A DNA stretch of 64,000 nt from Pestalotiopsis fici W106-1 (Eukaryota; Ascomycota; Sordariomycetes; Amphisphaeriales; Sporocadaceae): contig NW_006917103.1 in the NCBI RefSeq assembly GCF_000516985.1, positions 372,001-436,000 of the forward strand. Reading direction: 5' to 3'. The notes under the pieces were generated by a model. The model made no database searches and had not been told where the DNA came from. It saw only the letters and a program-made list of their open reading frames with translations. Below are positions 45,620 through 58,301 of this stretch, piece after piece (position 1 is the stretch's first letter; every line of letters begins with the position of its first letter). The translations under genes and the position numbers were made by a program.

Positions 45620-47220
45620 TTAAACAGCAAAGCTAAGTGGTTCCTCTTTTGCAGAAGTTGAATATTTCGCATTTTGTGGTGCGCCCAGGTGTTCATGATA
45701 CTCCTCATTGACGGAGCGAACCTCGCTAAAGGTCGAGCCTTGCGTCAATGCCGCGTGATTTTGGCTGTGACCCTCTGAAACAATGCTTCTGAAGCCTGTT
45801 GTAGGAGGACGTGGCATTTTCGAGTAATTGTCGGACAGGTGTTCGGATTCTCGAGAGACTTTTCGTTCGCTTTCATGGGAGGAAGACGAGCCGCTGCTTC
45901 TAGAACGGCGTGTCTTGACGAAACTGGTAACAGACGTCCAAGAGTACATGGTTATAACTTTGAGAGCAACGGTCGAGACAGGGACACAAGAACAAATTAC
46001 GCCTATGTTAAGCTCGACAGCACTGTAGAAAGGAACTTGGTTAGATCTGGTCAAGGATATGTGATCAGGAGTTGGATGACTGTACCCGAGTATAAACTCA
46101 ATGGTTCCATACCAAGAGTAGTCTAAAGACGAATACAAGTAGAATCTAAAGTATGAGTTTGCTATGCAGCAGCTCGTCGCTCTAAAAACCAGGGTTAGTC
46201 ATGTATAACTTCAGATATGAGGGAGTGAGCAACGAACAGGAGTCCTAGTAGAAAAATGCAGGATACACCGATTTTCTGCCGTAAAGAGAGCTGAAGACGC
46301 CAGACCAATACTATAGGTATGCTCAAGACGAATATATCCGTGAGAATACTGAAAATGCCTCGCGTGCTAGACAGGGTCAGAAGAGGTTTATTGCAGCTAC
46401 TGGTAGCTTGCATTTCCAAGAACTTGGCAGTATCGGTGGGCCAATTTGTTGGGTTGCAAAGTATACAAGTAGCAATGACGTTGGCCAAGTAGAAAGCCAG
46501 TATTATTCCACCACTGACCCAGAGTATCACCCGAATTTTCTGCAGCGGCTGGAATAGGCGCTGGTACAATACCAAAAGTGAAATCTTGGTCAGCATAGCG
46601 CCAACTGAATATAGATTGGCCACAAGCAGGTCATGCTGAGAAGCGTGGCATTGTCAGTAAAGGTAAACCTCAATCATCAAGTTTCCAACGAGAGAGACGA
46701 GTTTCTCGTACCTTGAGATAATCATTGTTGATTGCCGTAATCGGAATATTCCACTGATGAGGTCCTTGTGCACTTCCAGCGACTGCAGAGAGATGGCGTT
46801 AGAAATCTTGTGGCTAAATGAGGATGCGTTCAAAACCCACTTGCGATGCCGCAATATGAAGTAACGGCTGCCTTGAAACCAAGTCAGTATGCAAACAGTA
46901 AATCAAGTGGGATACTACGAACCGCTGCAAGTATGCAAACGTCTGCGCAAAGGGAGTTTCTGTTTAGTTGACTTTCTCCAAAGAATCGTATTGATTGTAA
47001 ACTCACAGTCGTCTGGACCTATAGGACGAGTGACGAAAGTACGGGTATAGAGACGCAAAGCCACAGCCAAAATCATGGGGGCAAGCGTCACACTGATGAC
47101 GATTCTACCCACTGGATTTGCTAGTGAATAAGGGTCTACGAAGTTGGACACCTCCCCGGGGGGAGGTGCCATTGATGGTATGGTTGAGAGAAGTGAGGGA
47201 TCAAGACTGGAGAGGTCCAT
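45620..47220 (-). CDS. Rhodopsin-like / Pth11-type seven-transmembrane protein
   Basis: Model: complement(join(45620..46022, 46086..46181, 46238..46635, 46712..46782, 46841..46871, 46923..46942, 47007..47220)), 410 aa; all exons join in frame. The protein has a short outside N-terminus, seven hydrophobic segments and a long Ser/Arg-rich cytosolic tail. Family landmarks are present: R-L-Y-T-R (after TM1), G-P-D-D-Y-V-C (TM2), D-Y-L-K-H-D-L-L-V-A-N (TM3), the Cys-rich loop C-N-P-T-N-W-P, and E-L-N-I-G-V-I-C-S-C-V-P (TM7). These mark the large fungal 'rhodopsin domain' integral membrane family related to Pth11-like receptors; ligands are largely unknown. Exons 2 and 3 are only 20 and 31 nt, and two introns need GTTCGT donors, so the exact splice pattern is the least certain part. 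The intron at 46023-46085 is a multiple of three and could be retained. Confidence 0.82.
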
Positions 47221-48924
47221 CTTGTAGAGTTTGAGACAATGTATGAAGCACAAGAGTCTTTGTGAAATAGAATAAAGGTATCAAGACTGGGTTGTCAGTG
47301 TAGATAGTCTTGTTTGTTGGCGAACAGACTTGAAAAGTTTGATGCACAGTATCACGATCTCATCAGCCACGTGAAACACGTACTAGTGACGGATAGAGGA
47401 TTAAGAGGAAAACACATTGGTGGTAACTAGCAAGGCTAACGTGTTGTTAAATGGAGGCCCGTATCCTCTGATCAATGGCAAATTACCTTGTATGGTAGCG
47501 AAATGGGTGGGTTGCAATCATGAATGCTGTTGGAAGGAATTCATCGGGCCCGAAAAATGTGTAGTCGCACAAGGTGGACATGGGCACACTGTCGAATGGG
47601 CTTGTCGTTCTTCCAGGCGACGTTGCCGTGGGAAGGCCGACATATGCACATCATCCAGCTTCTATTGGCCGCTGATGTCCAGAGCATGTCAGCACTCGCA
47701 CCAATACAGCGAATTGTGTTACCACCCACAAAGGCTCGGTACTTAGGTTCGTGAGTACCAAAGACACCTTGCAATTTCTGCAAAGCTCAGCCTTGGTAGG
47801 ACCATGTACATGCTTGTTTTTCATGGATGGTTTTTTTTGTAAGGGGCAGAAAATACTACATGGGCCATCCAACCTATCGAGGGATGCGCTATGCTGAAAG
47901 TTGTATCGTGTACCCAACGAATGCACTGTGGCTGTCAGAGTGTTTGCTAATAAACTACGACACCACAAAACGAGGGGAAATTTGGAGATAATTTCAGTGC
48001 CTACGTACCTAGGTACTCAGGTATGCTAATAGTACAAAATTATCTGGCGGGCCCTATTTTCCGTATCTATACGCCTGAAGAATCCTTACAGTAGCCCTTG
48101 TATAATCAAGAAGAAGAAGAAGAGGTGCTTCATTTCTCTGTCAGTGGGTCCCTAGGTACATTACCCAGCCCCGTACAGAGTACTTGGGATCTCACCGAGC
48201 CTGCTGCTTTCTTCTAGTGTAAACCGGAATGGAACTTTGCATGTAGGCAGACGGCAAAGTGCAGATCGGGAATCGCCAAAAAGGATTTCCCGCCAGGCGC
48301 TGCCGCATTTGAGCACACCAGCCGTGCTCGAAATTGTACTGACTGAAGAGCAAACCAAAAGTGCCGATGATTTATCTGCCTCTTGGACAGATGACGCCCA
48401 AGGCACATCCCGCTGCCCACCACCACACCATAAACTAGTAGGGAATCCAACAGCCCGACAATCCGTCCAATGAGAATCTCAGAGTCGGTTTCTTCATGTG
48501 CAGGGTTACTAGGTGATCCACTCCACCCTCCATCTACCGGCTACTTATACTAGGCATGGGGAAGCGCTCCCGCAATGAAATTCCTTCCAGAGACCCCCAA
48601 TTCTTGCGATGATCTCTGCTTGCTTCTTTCCAAGCCTCGTCGCTCCCAGCTGCCGGCCGACTAAAAATGACAAACGGCTGGTCCCTCCCTGGGTGTTTGG
48701 TACCGGCCGACTGTAATGGCGCCTGTCGCATAATTGCAGTTGCCAAGATGCAAAACGTCTGCCGCCTGCGTATGCTAATTGCAGCAGTGGCTGAGATATG
48801 ACTCTGACATGATCGACGCCTTCAGGCCCTGCACATAAGGCAACCTCTAAAAACATGCTCTGATTCGTCGTTCTTTTGATCGTAAAGCTTGGTGATCGTA
48901 AAACTTTGAAAGATATACCAGAAA
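47221..48924. other. Intergenic, no gene seen
   Basis: An AAG microsatellite lies at 48108-48123 and T-A-C-C-T-A-G-G-T-A type palindromes at about 48003-48018. No gene seen. Confidence 0.45.
48108..48123. repeat. AAG microsatellite
   Basis: Five AAG units. Simple repeat outside genes. Confidence 0.85.
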
Positions 48925-50272
48925 ATGCTGGGGTCTAGATTGATTTTCGACCTGCCCATAATGCCACATCCCTGCTATTTGGGCATCTTGGCATTTATGA
49001 TGAATTGTGATTCAGAGCGCGACTGTGGTAGTTCCGTACCAGCCTCAATACCTTGGTTTTCTCATCTTCTAACCCACTCAAATTTGATCTTTTGCGAGAT
49101 GCACAAAATTATTGGAGAGCCGCCCCTCATGTTACTTGATTTCCGCCCGCTCAAACGTCCTCTTCTTGTTGTCGCCAACCATGAGATCGCAGAGCAAATA
49201 TCAAAGGCTTCTAAAGAATTCCCCAACAGTGTTCCAAAGATTGACATGAGATATCTGGAACATTTAACAGGACCAACATCCATACTTACGACGAACGGCG
49301 AGGAATGGAAGCGCGGAGAAGGAAATTCAAATATGGCTTCTCGAAGCAATATGTTTCATCCTTCCTGCCGTGCTTTGCGGAAAAAATCAATGGATTTTGC
49401 CAATCGTCTCGATAACATTGCGGAAACTTGGAACGAAGTCTCTCTACTACCCCTGACGAGCAATCTAACCCTGGATATCCTGGGTTCTGCCAAGTGCTGC
49501 ACTCGCCTGGCTCTTCTATGAACTGTCGCGCATCCTGCGGGCTCTCAATGCTATACGTGATGAGCTTGATAGCCTCCTCGGTCCCAATACAGATCCAGAA
49601 ACTATATGTTTTCGACTGCTCATGCCTGATGGCGCAGACCTCATCTATTGAATGACATATATTACTGCTGCGATCAGGGAGGCGTTGGGTTTGCACACTG
49701 CAGGATCGATAGCGAGGTATTCCATGCCAGGAAATGGTCTCACCGTGTATATACCGGCAGGCGAAGAGTTCTGCCTGGATGGTATTATGATCTACCATTG
49801 CAGAACAATCATTCATCGGGATTCTGCCACATATGGCGAAATCGCCAACACTTTCATGCCCGAGCGATGGCTGCAAGTCCCAAAGGTCGAAGGAGAGGCT
49901 GGAGGTCACATTGATATGTCCGATATCCCAGTAAGTGCCTGGAGGCCATTCGAGCGAGGCGCCCGGACTTGTCTTGGGCAGGAATTTGCTCATATTGAGC
50001 TTTGTGCCGTTGTTGCTTGCGTTGCTCGCAGGTATGACTTTACTGAAATGGGACTTGGCCGCTCGGTCAGCCCATCTTGGAATCCTGTGGCCAGTACAGG
50101 GTTAAGTCTCAGATGTACGATGTGAGTCGGCTCTTTGGTTTCCAGCGCAGCCTGATTGCCAGGCGGCTAAGAAGGGAATATTAACGTATCCTACCAGAAG
50201 CGACGGATCACTGCAAACCCTGCAGATGGAATGATGGTAAAGGTTCAGCTCGCATGCAGGCCAGCCGTGTGA
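48925..50272 (+). pseudogene. Cytochrome P450 pseudogene
   Basis: Related frames recur along one P450 but do not connect. The N-terminal part (48925 to about 49315) holds G-P-T-S-I-L-T-T-N-G-E-E-W. Reading must shift at about 49316-49320, shift back near 49405, and jump at about 49495, where the whole middle of the enzyme including the oxygen-activation motif is missing. The text resumes with L-A-W-L-F-Y-E-L, hits an in-frame TGA at 49649-49651, and continues with A-I-R-E-A-L-G-L (the ExxR arginine is Gly), F-M-P-E-R-W and the haem loop F-E-R-G-A-R-T-C-L-G. A further shift at about 50100 and a small intron precede the last exon, which ends at TGA 50270-50272. The combination of several frameshifts, a stop, a deletion and a lost key residue makes it non-functional; sequencing error could explain one of these, not all. 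Confidence 0.9.
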
Positions 50273-51472
50273 AAATGGCAGTCTCCTATGTATCTTATTC
50301 GGTAAGGCTTGGTACACCTAGCTTGAGTTATGCCTACGATATACTATATTACTGCCCATCAATTCGGTTCCACTGCCCAGCTGCTTCTGCATGGATTTTT
50401 TGGTAGGCGATGATCCACTGAAAGTCTGGCAGCTCGCTGCACTACGGTAACGTTGAAAAGAGATTGGGAGACTGTTCGAGACAAGGGTTGATTGTGGCAG
50501 GATGATACGTCCACCAGTCGCAATTGCACTACCTATGTATGTACGCTCGTAGGTATCCGGTACCTAGTCTGTAGTGTGCAGTATGCTGTGAGAGACTTTT
50601 GACCCCTGGTAGGTAGCAGATAGGGTAATGTACGATTACCTAGTAGGGATGCATACATGTACCTAATGCAGTGCTACATAGTACAGCCCTTGGCCCCCAA
50701 ACCCCGACGCACTTTGTCCCGTGCTTTGAATCAGGGCACTGTTAATGGAAGTACGAATATCAAGTCCAAGAATAGGTATGCAAGAGGCGAATAGGGACAC
50801 TACTGGCCGCATGATGATGATGCACTGCACGTGGGGGCCAGTTTTATATTGATACAAAGGACTGTCGATCGCCAACCATCACACAGCCCGAGTAAAGGGG
50901 GAGAGAGAGCCGCGAGTGCCATTGCATGGCCATCTCATGTAAACGGGATTTCAATGGTTGAGGAGCCGAGATGGAAGTCCAATGATGAAGGAATAGCTGA
51001 CAACTATGCGGCCCGGCCCTAGCAATTGCCGCAAGCTTGGCCCCTAATCATGGAGCCGGCCCCCAGCCCTAGCGAAATAGAGTAGTACACTTGTAATTTG
51101 AAGATAGCGTGCATTTGCATCACAACATCTGCCAGGCACCGATCAAAACATTATGATTCCTAGGTAAATGGACTCAATACAATCACAGGCATAGCCATAG
51201 ACGACCTAGTTATGTTGGATAAAGACAGTGGAGGCAATGAATTGCAACAACACCAACGCGCAGCGAGGTACGCAGTAGAACTGGGCTGAGCTAGGAGTGC
51301 GGGGTATCGGCGTGTTTCTCGCCAGTTGAAGATGATCAGCAAGGATACCAGTAGCTTGACCCAATCGTGTTGCCTTTTCAAGAAGAATGATAAACCATGC
51401 AAAAGCTTTGAACACACACACATACACACGGGCGTGAAGAAGGATTGGACACTGCATTTGACGAGATACTCG
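50273..51472. other. Intergenic, no gene seen
   Basis: Many short T-A-G-G-T-A / T-A-C-C-T-A motifs occur in 50530-50665. No gene recognised. Confidence 0.45.
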
Positions 51473-52363
51473 CTACAGAGGCTTACGGCCTACTGCAACC
51501 ACGAGTTTGCCCTGGTGGACCACAACCCCCTGCTCCGTCTCCCTGACAGCCTTTTCAAACAGATCAGTCCAGGTCTCTCGAGTCAATGGCGCCTGTGGCT
51601 CCTTTGCCTGGGGCGGAAAGTATATCGCGAGTTCCGCCCACATCATCAGGTAATCTTCAGTGAAGCCCATCAGGTCCTGCTTCCTGCTTATGGTTGAATG
51701 TTCCCGTACATCTTCAAACCCATGCTCCTCAAGGTGTCGGCCGAGGACATCCACCCAATCATTCTTGTGTCCGACTGCCTCTCCCAACGTTCTGATTGTC
51801 TTGACAATGGTGTCGCAGGCCTCTGTAGATATCCCCTCGGAAGGAGCCTGCACCAACATGCGGTCCGCTCGGCACTCCTCCCACTGGAGGAACCCGCCGG
51901 GTTTCAAGAGGCTCAGGGCGTTTGACAGCACAGGCCCGACCTCGGAATTCTTGATGATGCTCACAAATGCTCGAATATGAACAATGTCAAAGACGCCAAT
52001 CAAGTCCTCGGGGAGTGGGCTCGCAAGGATATCCAGTTTTTTGAACGACACGGATTTAGGCAAGATGGTTGGATTGGGGAATAAAACCGGGTTGACATCA
52101 AATCCTTCCAACTGTGCTGTGATACCTGCCCTTTCAAGGTGAGAGTGCAGTTCAGTGAGCCAGACGCCATTGCCGCAAGCAAGATCGGCGACTCGTAGCT
52201 TTTGAGAATTGGAAATCTGGCTCTCCACGCCCTTCTCTAACAGGGGTCCAATGGTGCCTTGAAACAGATAATGCTGCAAGCGCAAACGAGCCGAAGTTCT
52301 AAAATTTCTTGCCGGTGCAATCCAGTGGTCGATTGTTGAATAGTCTTCAGGGTTAGGAGGCAT
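51473..52363 (-). CDS. Class I SAM-dependent methyltransferase
   Basis: Single exon, 296 aa from the ATG at 52361-52363. SAM-binding motif I, V-A-D-L-A-C-G-N-G-V-W (residues 58-68), is followed by a motif II-like acidic F-D-V-N (about 86-89), F-K-K-L-D-I-L as the adenine-side motif and L-L-K-P-G-G-F-L-Q-W (about 155-165). The sequence style is that of fungal UMTA/LaeA-like and secondary-metabolism small-molecule methyltransferases. Role: methyl transfer from SAM to an unknown O-, N- or S-acceptor; no targeting signal, so cytosolic or nuclear. It lies 1.2 kb from a dead P450, with no other pathway gene. Confidence 0.9.
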   Translation of the reverse strand: MPPNPEDYSTIDHWIAPARNFRTSARLRLQHYLFQGTIGPLLEKGVESQISNSQKLRVADLACGNGVWLTELHSHLERAGITAQLEGFDVNPVLFPNPTILPKSVSFKKLDILASPLPEDLIGVFDIVHIRAFVSIIKNSEVGPVLSNALSLLKPGGFLQWEECRADRMLVQAPSEGISTEACDTIVKTIRTLGEAVGHKNDWVDVLGRHLEEHGFEDVREHSTISRKQDLMGFTEDYLMMWAELAIYFPPQAKEPQAPLTRETWTDLFEKAVRETEQGVVVHQGKLVVAVGRKPL

Positions 52364-54220
52364 GGTGGGCAATATATGTGTGCTGCGAGGGGTTGAGTAC
52401 TGGCTGACTAGAGAGATACCGAATCAAGAGATGCGGATGAAAACGTAAAGAAATCATATGTCAGTGTCCAGCCGTAATTTATATCAGATCAAATAAAAGT
52501 GACACCAACGAGGAAGATACATATGGCGAATGAGGAGAGACTGATATGCGGGGAGACTCAAGTGCTGCTGTGTAAGGAAATTGGTTGGAGCCAAAAGTAC
52601 CACCCATGTAGCACAGGCAGCAGGTTTATACTGAGACACCTGTGCTTGGTACATGGTATGGCTGCAGCGATATCATGCAGCCAGCCTCATCTTGTCAGCC
52701 AACTCTATTCCTAGTGCATCGCTACATGTTACCAACAAGTGTAGGAGCCAAGTGCGCTGGTGATGACAAATAACAAGGCCCAATATCAGCTGCTCGATGG
52801 CCCCAATCATCATTGAGCGTTTCAAGGCCCACACAGCGAGGACAGTCGCTGATTGCGGTAATGTACTATCAATCATAATATAAAGCGTTGTTTGTTTGTT
52901 TTTCCCTTGACAGGGTTTGGGGAGAGCGATGCAATGCAATGCCGTAGTGATACTCAGGTCTCGGTAGACACGACTTGGAAATGCAGAAGCCAGGGTGCCT
53001 AGGTAGTAATGTAAATAGGCTGCTGCAGCCTTGCCAATCATGTTGACCAACAAGCAATTGATGTTGGTGATGTGATTGCGAGCGCACGTCTCGGGTGGAC
53101 GGGGACGGATCGGCAAGTGCATTGAGAGTACATAGTAAGAAATGGGGCATTGTATCTAGGTACATGTACCTTTTCAGGCACCTCGATGTCACGGTTCTAG
53201 ATTATGGTAATGGAAGTATGTCTATTTGCACGCTTTATTAGTGGGCGGGTTTGATGCAGCGTTAACAACGATTTCATTACTCGTGCCACGCCTGGGTTTT
53301 AGTGGAGAGGGTCCTAAACTCACAGGTACACAGTTGGGCGGGGCCGGAGTATGCATCAAGGCTCAAGCGCTAGCTATACCTGCATTTTTGATATGGTGGC
53401 TACTATAAATAACCCTGGCACTGTCACATTTCGTTACTGCGTCCTGTCCCATTCTGTTATGTTCACAACCCTTGCAAATTTCTCGGGATATGTTTAAGCC
53501 AATACGTTCTACAACAACCATTGGTAGTGCCGTCGAAATTGACTCAAGTCATCGGGGAGATTCTGGCTGGGGTTTATCTACCGTGGGGTCCGTAACCTTT
53601 GCCCCTCGATCAAGGCAGTAGGACTCTATTTCATTGACATCATCGAGTAGCTGTCTCACTGGGAAAAGCAACGTTGCCACCATCTTTGCGTGGACCGTTG
53701 TTGAAACCAAGTCATCCTATTCTTGACGAGCAGATTGGGCTGGTAGGAGGCGCGTCAATCTCCTCGAGCGACCGTCGCGAAACTTCAAGGATAGAAGTAT
53801 ACAATCACCGTGGTGGTGAAATTCATGCATCCGACTAGTATTCCAGTCGCGTACCCGAGTCTTCTCGCCATGAACAGTATCGCAAAGTGCTCCAGCCAAA
53901 GGCGGTAACGCTGCAACCTTTGACGTGAATCCCTTCTGGTCAGGTCTCCGTGCCATGAAACCAGCACGGAACAATGTTGAACATGGTGAATAACTACTCT
54001 AATACAAAGGTAAGCAAGGCGAAAAAAAACATGCAAAGAAGGACGACGTAAATATCGACTTAGGACTCGACGTACCAGGTATATACATATACACACAAAA
54101 CAAACAGCAGCTGTCCCGAGCCGTTCAGACAATACTTGGTCGATGCCGACTCCGTCCTTAGAAGTCTTGATGAAGCGGCGACAGGAAAGACCGTGCCGCC
54201 TTGGGTGATGAAGGACATGA

Positions 54221-54245
54221 GGGGAGGGGGAGGGGAGGGGAGGGG
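54221..54245 (+). repeat. G-run cluster, candidate G-quadruplex
   Basis: Five runs of four or five G separated by single A. Such single-base loops are the most favourable arrangement for an intramolecular G-quadruplex on the plus strand. No gene nearby. Confidence 0.7.
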
Positions 54246-57200
54246 AATCAAGTCTATCTACTGCGACCCAATATAATCCCACTGTCTCAACGATGGTGTC
54301 AAGCTCAAGGAGGTGGATCGTTTTGCAATTATGCTTCAATTGTTCATGAGGGACAGGTGCCTGCCTCCTGAACCATAATAGAATCGACTGTAGGCGAATC
54401 TGGCTTCTATGCGGGAGTCCTGATGCTTCCCATCCGTGGCGCTTGATGCGTCTACTCAAGGCGCCCTTGGTCCATTTTTATCCAACGTGTTGACCTGGCT
54501 TTCGCGACGATCGTCTTCTGCCATGACCGCTACGATTATGAGTCTCTTATGGAAAAGAACCGAGTCTTCTCAATATCCTGGGAGTTCAGGCTTTATCGCC
54601 TTGAAACTTCTGCAAAGCGCTTGTCCCTGGTCGTTTGAAAAGTCGAGGCTGTTGGCTCCGTTCCACACCGCTGCCCCTTACGAAGGAGTCGATACGACAA
54701 GGCATGCAACTGCTTCCACTCAGGGGCTTCATACCCGATTTACTGTCCTTGTTTTGAATGACGACTTTCGCAAGAGCTTGGACGGTGACAAGTAGTGGCA
54801 GCAAGGGTGCGAGTTTCTGCTATCTCGAGTACTTGCTAAGGCCATGTCCTTGTACAATTGACTTTGGACGACTTACAACAGTCTTTGAAGCTGTCATATA
54901 TCTCCTCGGAAGCGGTTTCATGATCTCGATTGACATAGTCATGACACAGATTTGATGTTGATGAACGCTGACTCCGTTCCTATAGCCGCCCAGTCGTAGC
55001 TCCCGAAAATCGGCAGCCCTCATGTAACAGGGACCGGCCAAAGAAGAACGAACGTCAATTCAAATTTATAGAGCTTTTATTTTCCCAGGCGCAACGCATA
55101 CATGAATCAGGACGTTTGGCCATTGAGAATCATTAGGTGGCCAGGCGCATTTGCTAATGTTCATATGGATGGAATCCATGACCCATCGTAAGAGGTAAGA
55201 GTATTGCTGAAAGAAATGAGTAGACATACCTCTTGGCGATTAAATTTATGTAGATAAACAACGAAAGTTTTAGATAAAGGAAGTATAGAATTCTTAAGAC
55301 CTCATGGTTTAGAAGTAGGACAAAATGAAAGTACCAAAAATAGAGACACAAGGTACCCGGAAGTAGCTTCCGTGGAATCTATTCACAGAGTCTTTTCATC
55401 ATGCCAGCAATCAGCCAATGTTATCGAAAGTAGAAAAAGAAAAAGAAAAAGGCAAAGAAAGAAAAGGCTGCGGTGTCACTACGCACAGGTATCACGACCG
55501 ATGGGGATCATTGGACGGGTTTTCCTTTACAACACTCGTGTACCCCTGAAAAAGCTTTCCTTACTTGAATACGCTGTGATCTTTTGGAAAATCAGCTCAA
55601 GATCGACGCCTCGGTCGTCGCCGCTATCCGCGAAAGACGCAAGTGTCTTGCTTTCAAGTTGATTAAATTCATCCTGCAACGCGAAAACTGGTACGCATTG
55701 GTTGCGCCTTGGCGTGACAGAGAAGCGCTGACATATAGACCGAGTTGGATGAGATCGCCGGGATCAAAGTCGAGAAAATACGGCCATGCATGACATGGGA
55801 AAAGCAAGACCCGCCGTCATCAACATCCTCCTGTATCAAGTGACAAGCTCACTTGCGCCGGACACCTCCATACCTTTTGTGTATGGTAGATCGATAACGG
55901 CTCCGAGCAGTTGCCCAAACGCAAGTATGTTCCAATAAGAAGAACAATGTCCCTAGTCAGCGGTGTTTAAAGAGCTAGCCTGGCGGGAACGAACAGCTCG
56001 TGTCGTACACAAGTGGTACATGCCACAGGGTTCGAGAAAACAGTGGTTTGGGACCGGCGGCCACGGAGTTTGCAGATGACAGGGTAATGCATCTGTACGG
56101 CACAAAAATGCATGAACCCGTGCTCATCTAGGTAGAGTTATCAGAAGAAGAAGCTTGGCATATGGGTTCTGGATAAGCGTAGGTATCCATGTGTCATTGT
56201 TGGATCGCGATTCAGCATGGTGCCAGATGAGGGAACGGTACGTCGCGACACCAAAAACAAGATAGCGGCGGCGCGTTCCTTTCCATGCAGTATGTCAGAC
56301 CAATAATGAATGTCAGAGAGCCAGCCTGGCGTTCAAGGACGATCCCAGTGTTGTGGGCAATCATCATTTTCTGTAGCACTCAGAAATCCGGCTGAGCGGA
56401 AGCCACCCCCGACGCGGATGATTTCACACGAAGAATGACTGGCGTTTCTTGGTAATCAACAGTGGAATTACAAGAAGACGGCTTTTTGGTTTTCTCATGT
56501 TATACAAGGCTTGCATGATATGTCGGGCTGACAAGATGCATTGGAGCCCAAAAAAGATCCAAGTCATCTAGACCTGAGCTCTCGGTTTCGATTGAATAGA
56601 AATCGTATGCCATCATCCTCGGAGATGCTATCAAAGGAAGCCACAAACATCAAAATAGCGGTAAGAAGACCGGGCAAGGTGCAGTGCAAAATGCATACAT
56701 AACACTTGATTGGCAATTGACAGGTTAATGCAACCCCCCAGATTCCAAAAACGATAAAAAGACGGCGGCGACCGGTGGGGTATTTTCCTATCCTTTCCCG
56801 TCGGTTCCAGTTCGGTGACGCCCAGTCTGACAGAGAGAGAGATCCACGCAGAGCCGCATCGTGCCATTTGCTCCGTTTGGTAGGACGAGATTTGATTGTG
56901 ACCCGGCTCACTACCTAGTGGATGGCACACCTCCGGTATAATGCTCGGACCTCTTGGCATGACCAGCCTGGGAGCGCGACATTTCGCCCCGTTTAAGCTT
57001 AAGTGATTGTGTCGCCCATCCGTCCCTAAGTCTATGCTCTGTGCTTTGGCAATCCTCTCACAGGTTTACGTTTGCACGGATGGAGTGCACGATGGAACAG
57101 AAGAAGATTCTGGAAACATAAAGCAAAAGTATATTGAGGGGCAAGAGCGTCGAATTGGTGCCAGTAAAGTCCCAGAAAGCGACACCGAGCAGACCGCGGT

Positions 57201-57946
57201 AAAGTAGACAAGTTGGCTACATTGGCCATATGCACCCGTCGATTCCTATAGGTGGCAGACAGAATAGGTACTGACGATTGTTGGAGCAGTCTTTGATTGG
57301 ACAATCTACGTCCCAGGTCGTGTGTGTGCCACACATGTGCAGAAGTTGGGGCCAGAGTAATCTAATCTTTTGCCCGGTCGTGATGCTGAAGGCAGCCAAA
57401 CAAGGCAACCAGAATCTGATATCTGGCGAACCAGGCAACCCACAATCCGGCAAATCGACCCTGTCAACTCATTTGGAAAACAAGCAAGTATGTGAGAGTC
57501 CAGGGAGGTGGGAAAACATGATGAACTGCAAGATAGACAATGCCGAGTTCGGCCAACTTTTCATATTTGTAGCATTGTTGATGGAACAAGGACCGTTCAG
57601 GCCGCGTCTGATTGGTACTGGATAGACTAAAAATTCAGCCCCAGACTGTAGAATATTCTATCTATCTGACGAAGGCTATCGGCTGTTGCGGACAATCGGG
57701 TTGTCGGTACCTTGGTTTCTATGCAATTCGAAAGCTTTGTCAAAGCACTGCATGAGGCAAAATCATTCAGTTCATATGAAACGTAATACAATGGCATACT
57801 TGCAGCTAGATCGACGACAATCCCTGGTTTTCGGCATTGTGAATAAGAAGGAGGGATTGGCAGCACACCATTATCATGTACCGTTCAGTCGACTGACAAT
57901 TTGACTCACCAAATAATGCAGTGCAACTAGTGGACGGTCTAGGTAG

Positions 57947-57964
57947 GTGTGTGTGTGTGTGTGT
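57947..57964. repeat. (GT)9 microsatellite
   Basis: Nine GT units. Simple repeat, no other content. Confidence 0.9.
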
Positions 57965-58301
57965 ATGCGTTGTTCACATCTACCGGGCGTCGGTGTGGCG
58001 TTCTGGTCCCCTCCTGGATGGAGGGCTGTCTTGGCGAATACTATGATATCTTCCCCGCTCTTGAGAGCCAGATTCTTTCCGATATATCGATAGCCTTCAG
58101 GCGTTTGTTCATAAGTACGAAATAATACTTTTCTGTAGCCTTCTTCATGCTGGAGAGGCCCCCTTCTAGTCAACTCCAGTACAGAAATTCCCTATGACTG
58201 TATTGATCAGCCGGTATCTGAGAACTAACAAACCTCTCTTTATTTGCCCGTGTCTGTAGTCTCAGTTACGACAATCATCGCTGGCATCTACCACAGCCGC
58301 G

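Larger units (their letters stand above)
52364..58301. other. 5.9-kb gene-poor region
   Basis: No gene can be supported. Contents noticed: a G-run cluster at 54221-54245, a (GT)9 repeat at 57947-57964, AT-rich sections at 55200-55330 and A-rich coding-unlike sequence near 55430-55470. Open frames of up to about 220 codons have no domain and no codon-position structure. Confidence 0.4.

Noticed and set aside
4324..52363. A single secondary-metabolite cluster linking the UstYa-like oxidase, P450, FAD oxidase and methyltransferase
   Set aside because: Members are 5-30 kb apart with housekeeping genes (tom22, antiporter, glucanase) between them and no core synthase is present.
53785..54459. Open frame of 224 codons on the minus strand
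   Set aside because: No domain, no start context, composition unlike the real genes here, and it overlaps the G-run repeat. Treated as chance.
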